Positions 15,446 through 20,105 of a stretch of 20,105 bases of DNA are shown here, one piece after another. Below the pieces are notes generated by a model. That model did no database searches, was not told the DNA's origin, and saw nothing but the letters and a program-made list of their open reading frames with translations. Position numbers and translations under genes: made by a program. Source of the stretch: Candidatus Peregrinibacteria bacterium (GTDB taxonomy: Bacteria > Patescibacteriota > Gracilibacteria > UM-FILTER-43-11); the NCBI GenBank assembly GCA_016927155.1, contig JAFGNE010000090.1:1-20105 (forward strand). Reading direction: 5' to 3'. Within the stretch, counting starts at the first letter, position 1. The number at the start of each line of letters is the position of its first letter.

Positions 15446-16540
15446 GTGAAGATCATATCGCTTACCCTGAAAGGCTTCCGCAATCTCAGGCCCCTCAAGC
15501 TGGAATTCGGCGAAAAAAATTCCGCCATCGCTTTTGTGGGATCAAATGGGCAGGGGAAAACGAATATTTTAGAAGCGATTTACATGCTCGCCCTTTCCAA
15601 ATCCTTTCGTTCGCGCCTGGCGGCTGACGTGATCGGGTTTGACGAAGATTTCTGCAAAATGGAAGCGGGCATAAAGACCGCTGAAGGCGAAAAGATTTTG
15701 GAAATGTCCCTGATGAAAGGCATGGCGCAAAAAGGGCTGAAAATAAACGGCGTCAAAAAAACGGCATCCGAATTTATCGGCAACCTGAAAGCCGTTTTCT
15801 TTTCGCCGGAAGACATATCGCTCATCAGCCTTGAGCCAAAGATCCGGCGCCGTTACATGGATATCCTCCTTTCCCAAACTGACCGCGGGTACCTGGAAAG
15901 TTTGATGCGATACCAGGAAACCGTGAAACAGAGGAACGCGTTGCTCCGGCGTATCCGCGAAAAAAACGCCAATGAACCGGAACTGGAGTTTTGGGATGGC
16001 GCTATGGCGGAGGCGGGGATTGAGGTGGTGCGCAAACGGCAGGAGCTTGTCCAATCCCTGTCCGCGCTCATCTTTCCTTATTATAATGCCATCGCGCAGT
16101 CGGAAAATAAAGTGGAAATCCATTACCTTTCCAAAGCGGGTGAAGCAAAAGGCAAAAAAGAATTGCTCGATCTTATTTCAAAGAACCATGAACGCGATAT
16201 CGGTTCCGGCGCCACCCAAATCGGCCCGCACCGCGACGACCTTGAATTTTTCCTGAACGGCCATGAAATGGCACGTTTCGCCTCCCGCGGGGAATGGCGG
16301 AGCCTGGTGCTCGCCCTCAAGTTCGCGGAAATCGCCATTATAAAGGAAGCGAGTGGTGAAACGCCTGTGCTCCTCCTGGATGACGTTTTTTCCGAACTCG
16401 ACGAATCGCGGCAAAAGTATTTAATGGAAGCGGTTGAAAGCGCGCAAACTTTTTTGACGACAACGCATAAAGAATTTTTGGCAGGCATCAAAGTACCTGT
16501 GTGCGCTATGTGTATTGAAGACGGCAAGGTGACAGGCTGA
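15446..16540 (+). CDS. recF: DNA replication and repair protein RecF
   Basis: An SMC-like ATPase that binds gapped DNA and, with RecO and RecR, helps load RecA. The 364-residue length is typical. The family opening ISLTLKGFRNLRPLKLEF leads to Walker A GSNGQGKT (32-39). The middle has FFSPEDISLI and RRRYMDILLSQ, both family hallmarks. QIGPHRDDLEFFLNG precedes the ABC-type signature ASRGEWRSLVLALK, and Walker B with D-loop is LLLDDVFSELDESR. The start is GTG at 15446, directly before KIISLTLKG, and no ATG fits better. It is not next to dnaA or dnaN here, unlike the classical origin cluster. The stop is TGA, which supports the standard code. The next gene, rpsA, has its own promoter. Confidence 0.96.
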   Translation: MKIISLTLKGFRNLRPLKLEFGEKNSAIAFVGSNGQGKTNILEAIYMLALSKSFRSRLAADVIGFDEDFCKMEAGIKTAEGEKILEMSLMKGMAQKGLKINGVKKTASEFIGNLKAVFFSPEDISLISLEPKIRRRYMDILLSQTDRGYLESLMRYQETVKQRNALLRRIREKNANEPELEFWDGAMAEAGIEVVRKRQELVQSLSALIFPYYNAIAQSENKVEIHYLSKAGEAKGKKELLDLISKNHERDIGSGATQIGPHRDDLEFFLNGHEMARFASRGEWRSLVLALKFAEIAIIKEASGETPVLLLDDVFSELDESRQKYLMEAVESAQTFLTTTHKEFLAGIKVPVCAMCIEDGKVTG

Positions 16541-16547
16541 TTTTAGG

Positions 16548-16576
16548 TTGACTCTATTGATGAGCGCCTGTAATAT
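16548..16576 (+). promoter_or_regulatory. rpsA promoter
   Basis: TTGACT (16548-16553, 5/6), an exact 17-bp spacer and TAATAT (16571-16576, 4/6), the latter preceded by CTG. Transcription should start near 16583, giving an ~83-nt leader. It begins 8 bp after the recF stop. Confidence 0.55.
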
Positions 16577-16582
16577 ACGTCC

Positions 16583-16665
16583 GCATTCGGTTTCACCTCT
16601 GGTTCTGGCAGAGCAAGAGGCTACCGGCTGCCGCTAACATTAACTTATCTGCTCACTTTTTTTAT
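16583..16665 (+). promoter_or_regulatory. Structured 5' leader of rpsA
   Basis: The leader folds into a nested hairpin: CGGT/ACCG (16588-16591 with 16623-16626) outside CCTCT/AGAGG (16596-16600 with 16616-16620). Competing stems are CTCTG/CAGAG (16597-16601 with 16609-16613) and GGCAG/CTGCC (16607-16611 with 16628-16632). The last ~30 nt before the ATG are unstructured and pyrimidine-rich, with no Shine-Dalgarno. E. coli rpsA also has a structured leader without a good Shine-Dalgarno and is autoregulated by S1. A similar role here is inference. Confidence 0.45.
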
Positions 16666-17985
16666 ATGTACAAAATCGTAGACCCCAATATTACCATGGA
16701 AGACATCCTCGGCGAGAGTGCCGAGTTTGTTAAGCCGCAGCTTGGCGCGGTGGTCACCGGTACGGTGGTCAGCGTCAAGAAGAACCACATGGTGGTCGAT
16801 TTGAACGGCGTTGCCGTCGGCATCGCTTCCGGTAAGGAAACGCATGACAGCCTCGGTACTTTCCGCAGCCTGAAGGAGGGCGATGAAGTGAAGGCGGTCG
16901 TCATCGACGAAGAAAATGAAGACGGCATGGTCGTCCTTTCCCTCAAAAAGGCTTCCCAGTCCATCACGTGGGACCGTTTCGAGGCCGCGTTCAAGAACGG
17001 CGACCTTGTTGAAATCACGGTTAGCGAAGCCAACAAAGGTGGCCTTTTGGTGGATGTGGACGGTATTAAAGGATTCATCCCGGTTTCGCAGCTTGCCCCT
17101 GTGCACTATCCGCGCGTGGAAGACGCCGATGCCGGCCAGATCCTTTCCCGCCTGCAGAAGCTCGTGGGCATCAAGCTCATCGTCAAAGTCATTAACCTCG
17201 ACAGGTCCACGGGAAAGATGATCCTTTCCGAAAAAGCCGCCATCGAAAGGAACGCCAAGGATTCCCTGGGTAAGCTCAATATCGGCGAAACCGTGGAAGG
17301 CACGGTAAGCGGCGTCGTTAAATTCGGTATTTTTGTCACGTTTGACGGGCTGGAAGGCCTTGTGCATATTTCCGAAATCGCCTGGGGCCATGTTTCAAAC
17401 CCGCACCAGTACGCCAGAGTGGGCGACAAAGTCAAAGTCATGATCATCGGCATCGAAGGCGAAAAGCTCAGCCTCAGCATCAAGCGCCTTACTCCCGACC
17501 CCTGGGCGGTCATGGAAGAAAAATATCCCATCGGCACCAAAGTGAAAGGCACCATCAATCGTTTTTCGCCTTTTGGCGCCTTCGTTCAGCTTAAGGATGA
17601 CATCAACGGTCTGATCCACCTTTCCGAAATCTCGAACGAGAAAGTGGAAAAGCCCGAGGATTTCCTTTCCGTGGGTCAGGAAGTGGAAGCCCAGGTCATC
17701 AACATCGACCGCGACGAACACCGCATCGGCCTTTCCATCAAGGCGCTGACGCCCGTAAAGAAAAAGGCCAAGGCTGAGGAAAAAAAAGAGGAAGAACCCA
17801 AAGAGGAGCCCAAAGCGGAAGAAGCCCCTGCGGAGGAGGCTAAGGAAGAGGTGAAAGAGGAAGTGGAAAAGGAAGCCAAGGAGGAAAAAGAGGCCAAACC
17901 CAAGAAAGCCGCCGCCAAAAAAGAAAAGGCGGCAAAAACGGAAGAGAAGCCAAAAGCGGCCAAAAAAGAGAAGAAGGCGAAATAA
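16666..17985 (+). CDS. rpsA: 30S ribosomal protein S1, four S1 domains plus charged tail
   Basis: S1 binds mRNA at the 30S subunit and helps start translation on leaders without strong Shine-Dalgarno sequences. The 439-residue protein has four OB-fold S1 domains at ~27-95, 112-190, 207-274 and 290-361. The third and fourth are the most canonical (GIFVTFDGLEGLVHISEI and GAFVQLKDDINGLIHLSEIS). E. coli S1 has six, while four is common in Firmicutes-like and candidate-phylum proteins. Residues 363-439 are a low-complexity tail of Lys, Glu, Ala and Pro that first alternates acidic and basic blocks and ends strongly basic. The start ATG at 16666 fits the promoter and leader. Given the lack of Shine-Dalgarno sequences in this window, S1 may be especially important for this organism. 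No terminator is visible before the next gene, 41 bp on. Confidence 0.93.
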   Translation: MYKIVDPNITMEDILGESAEFVKPQLGAVVTGTVVSVKKNHMVVDLNGVAVGIASGKETHDSLGTFRSLKEGDEVKAVVIDEENEDGMVVLSLKKASQSITWDRFEAAFKNGDLVEITVSEANKGGLLVDVDGIKGFIPVSQLAPVHYPRVEDADAGQILSRLQKLVGIKLIVKVINLDRSTGKMILSEKAAIERNAKDSLGKLNIGETVEGTVSGVVKFGIFVTFDGLEGLVHISEIAWGHVSNPHQYARVGDKVKVMIIGIEGEKLSLSIKRLTPDPWAVMEEKYPIGTKVKGTINRFSPFGAFVQLKDDINGLIHLSEISNEKVEKPEDFLSVGQEVEAQVINIDRDEHRIGLSIKALTPVKKKAKAEEKKEEEPKEEPKAEEAPAEEAKEEVKEEVEKEAKEEKEAKPKKAAAKKEKAAKTEEKPKAAKKEKKAK

Positions 17986-17992
17986 TATTTCG

Positions 17993-18020
17993 TTGCACTC
18001 GGAATGACGCGTGGTAACAT
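17993..18020 (+). promoter_or_regulatory. Weak candidate promoter of the helicase gene
   Basis: TTGCAC (17993-17998), a 16-bp spacer and TAACAT (18015-18020, 4/6). If used, the RNA would begin at the GTG start itself (18027), making a leaderless message. Read-through from rpsA is an equally good explanation. Confidence 0.25.
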
Positions 18021-18026
18021 GGTTTC

Positions 18027-20105
18027 GTGGCTGAAAAACTCAATGTCCAGCAACGGGAAGCGGTGGAGCACAAGGACGGCCCTATCCTCGTGATCGCGGG
18101 GGCGGGCACGGGCAAAACGCGCGTCATTACCGAACGCATCGCCCACATTCTGCAGAACCAGTGGTGTGCGAACGATGAGGTATTAGGCCTTACTTTTACC
18201 GAAAAAGCGGCCAACGAAATGGAGGAACGGCTCGATCGCCTGATGCCCCTCGGCTACGAAGCCGTCCCGCTTTCCACATTCCATTCTTTCTGTGAAAAGA
18301 TACTCCGGCAGTACGGCATCGATATTGGGCTTGGCCCCAATTTCCGCATCATTGAAGGCGTGCGGCACTGGCAGTTTTTAAAGGAGCGCCTTTTTGATTT
18401 TGAACTCGATTATTACCGGCCTCTCGGCAACCCGACCGCGTTCATCGACGCCCTCATTGGCCATTTCGGCCGGCTGAAAGAGGAGATCATTTCGCCTGCG
18501 GACTATCTGGCTTTTGCCAAGAAAAAGCAGAAGGCGTCGAAGGAAAAAGAGGAAAAAGCGGAAGCCGCGCGCGCGCTGGAGCTGGCCAAAGCCTACGGCC
18601 TCTACCAAAAACTGCTCGCGGAAAATAATTATCTCGATTTCGCCGACCTGCATTTTAAGGTGATTGAGCTTTTTGAAAAACGTCCCAACATCCTCGTCCA
18701 TCTGCAAAACCATTATAAGTACGTGCTGGTGGACGAATACCAGGACACCAATATCGCCCAGAACCGCATCGTGGATTTTCTGGTGGCCCGGCACAAAAAC
18801 ATCATGGCGGTGGGCGATGACGATCAGTCCATCTACAAATTCCGTGGCGCCGCCATTTCGAACATCCTGCAGTTCGAGGAAAAATATCCCGAGCTTAAAA
18901 AAGTGGTGCTCACGGAAAATTACCGCAGTTCTCAGGCCATCCTCGATTTCGCCTACGCTTCCATCCAAAAGAACAATCCCGATCGCCTGGAGGTGAAATC
19001 AAAGGTCAACAAAAAACTGACGGCCCTTCGCCCGGGCGCTCAGGAATCCATCGCGCTGGTCCATTTTCCGACCGTTGAGCAGGAAGCCGGCTACATCGCG
19101 CAGGAGATCAAAAAAATCAAAGAGCCGCTTAATGAAATCGCCATTCTGGTGCGCGCGAACGCGTACGCGCGTCCGGTCATCAATGCCCTGAAGAGCAATA
19201 ACATTCCTTACCAGTTTTTGTCCGAACGCGGCCTTTATAACAAGGAAGAAGTCCGTGACCTGATCGCGGTTCTTCGCTCGGTTGCCAATCCCACCGATGA
19301 CGTCAGCCTGTTCCGCGTGCTCCGCATGGATTATTTCAAGATCCCCATGGAAGCCATCGTCACGCTGATGGCGGAGGCGAAAGGGGACCATAAGCCGCTT
19401 TGGTCGCACGTCAAAACGTCGGAGGCGTGCGCCGGCCTTGCCAAGACGCTTGGCGGTCTTATCGAATTTTCCAAAAACCATTCCGCCGGCGAAACGCTTT
19501 TCCGTTTCACCGAATCCGCGCATGTGTATGAAAACCTGTTGAAACAGGGCACTATTGAGGCTGAGGAAAAGATCATGAACATCGCCACGTTTTTCGGAAA
19601 GATCCAGCAGTTTGAGCGCGAAAGCGAAGAGGTGACGGTGGTGGATTTTATCCATTACCTCGATATAGCCGAAGAGGCCGGCGAAAATCCTTCGGCCAAG
19701 TTCGAAGCGGCAGGCGGCGAAGGCGTGCAGGTAAGTACCGTGCATGGCGTGAAAGGCCTGGAGTTCCACACGGTTTTTGTCTCGAGCCTCGTCAACAACC
19801 GGTTTCCCTCCATGAACCGCAAAGACCCTATCAGGCTCCCCGACGAGCTGGTGCACGAGATCCTGACCGAAAAGGAATTCCACGAGGAAGAGGAACGCCG
19901 TTTGTTTTACGTGGCCTGTACCCGCGCCAAGGAAAAACTTTACCTCCTGCACAGCGATTTTTACACGCTTTCCGCCTCCAAAAACCCGCGCAAATCCAAG
20001 CGCTCGCGGTTCGTGGATGAAGTGATCGAGGGAGTCACCATCCAGGAGCTTGAAAAGACCGCGGGCGGTGTTGAAAAGGTTTTAAAACGTGAGGCCGCCG
20101 CCGGC
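18027..20105 (+). CDS. UvrD/PcrA/Rep-type superfamily 1A DNA helicase (3' end beyond window)
   Basis: An ATP-driven 3'-5' DNA helicase for repair or replication. The 693 visible codons are open to the edge. Motifs run in order: Q motif (LNVQQREAV), Walker A GAGTGKT at 25-31, motif Ia GLTFTEKAANEM, and motif II LVDEYQDTN. Motif III is VGDDDQSIYKFRGA, IV is ENYRSS, V is VSTVHGVKGLEF and VI is RRLFYVACTRAKEKL. All key residues are present. The 1B region has a Lys/Glu-rich insert (KKKQKASKEKEEKAEAARA). GTG at 18027 is the only plausible start, since an in-frame stop lies 4 codons upstream and only TTC intervenes before the GTG. Superfamily membership is certain, but the choice between UvrD, PcrA and a candidate-phylum paralogue with an extra C-terminal domain needs the missing end. 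Confidence 0.93.
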   Translation, partial: MAEKLNVQQREAVEHKDGPILVIAGAGTGKTRVITERIAHILQNQWCANDEVLGLTFTEKAANEMEERLDRLMPLGYEAVPLSTFHSFCEKILRQYGIDIGLGPNFRIIEGVRHWQFLKERLFDFELDYYRPLGNPTAFIDALIGHFGRLKEEIISPADYLAFAKKKQKASKEKEEKAEAARALELAKAYGLYQKLLAENNYLDFADLHFKVIELFEKRPNILVHLQNHYKYVLVDEYQDTNIAQNRIVDFLVARHKNIMAVGDDDQSIYKFRGAAISNILQFEEKYPELKKVVLTENYRSSQAILDFAYASIQKNNPDRLEVKSKVNKKLTALRPGAQESIALVHFPTVEQEAGYIAQEIKKIKEPLNEIAILVRANAYARPVINALKSNNIPYQFLSERGLYNKEEVRDLIAVLRSVANPTDDVSLFRVLRMDYFKIPMEAIVTLMAEAKGDHKPLWSHVKTSEACAGLAKTLGGLIEFSKNHSAGETLFRFTESAHVYENLLKQGTIEAEEKIMNIATFFGKIQQFERESEEVTVVDFIHYLDIAEEAGENPSAKFEAAGGEGVQVSTVHGVKGLEFHTVFVSSLVNNRFPSMNRKDPIRLPDELVHEILTEKEFHEEEERRLFYVACTRAKEKLYLLHSDFYTLSASKNPRKSKRSRFVDEVIEGVTIQELEKTAGGVEKVLKREAAAG

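Noticed and set aside
16583..16640. tRNA or tRNA-like gene in the rpsA leader
   Set aside because: There is no acceptor stem, no T-loop consensus and no CCA-compatible end. The stems are better explained as an mRNA leader.

Overview
The window reads as a compact, gene-dense stretch of a bacterial chromosome, most likely from the Candidate Phyla Radiation (Patescibacteria). This placement is inferred from several features: very short intergenic gaps, a four-domain S1 protein with a long Lys/Glu/Ala tail, an S-layer-anchored M23 peptidase, a truncated PilC-like protein, a very large uncharacterised soluble protein, and starts without Shine-Dalgarno sequences. TGA acts as a stop codon (priA overlaps dusB through ATGA, and recF ends in TGA). 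The code is therefore standard, and lineages that read TGA as glycine (Gracilibacteria, Absconditabacteria) are unlikely. I see no mobile element, CRISPR array, tRNA or rRNA.

Left block (1-2987, minus strand): three envelope genes in a row. They are a membrane protein carrying two PilC/GspF N-terminal-like modules, a single-pass protein with eight C-x(10-12)-C repeats, and a secreted protein cut by the window edge. Across a short AT-rich divergent spacer lie priA and dusB (3070-6041, plus strand), which overlap by 4 bp. dusB runs tail to tail into a 1,338-residue unrecognised protein (6028-10044, minus strand) that has long helical regions and one zincin-like HELLH motif.

The spacer at 10045-10272 is the richest non-coding stretch. 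It holds the ppsA terminator, a promoter, a structured ~77-nt RNA candidate ending in its own terminator, and a near-consensus promoter for the giant gene. Next come ppsA (PEP synthase), a 38-residue histone-H1-like Lys-rich protein, and an M23 peptidase with three SLH repeats, all on the minus strand. Overlapping divergent promoters near 15380-15434 separate that peptidase gene from recF. After recF, a promoter and a structured 5' leader precede rpsA. A UvrD/PcrA-type helicase, cut by the right edge, closes the window.

Functionally, the right and centre hold replication, repair and translation genes (priA, recF, the helicase, dusB, rpsA) plus one carbon-metabolism gene (ppsA). The minus-strand genes on the left and at 13104-15365 serve the cell envelope. 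The best candidates for undescribed biology are the giant HELLH protein together with the RNA candidate just upstream of it, and the duplicated PilC-N and Cys-repeat pair.
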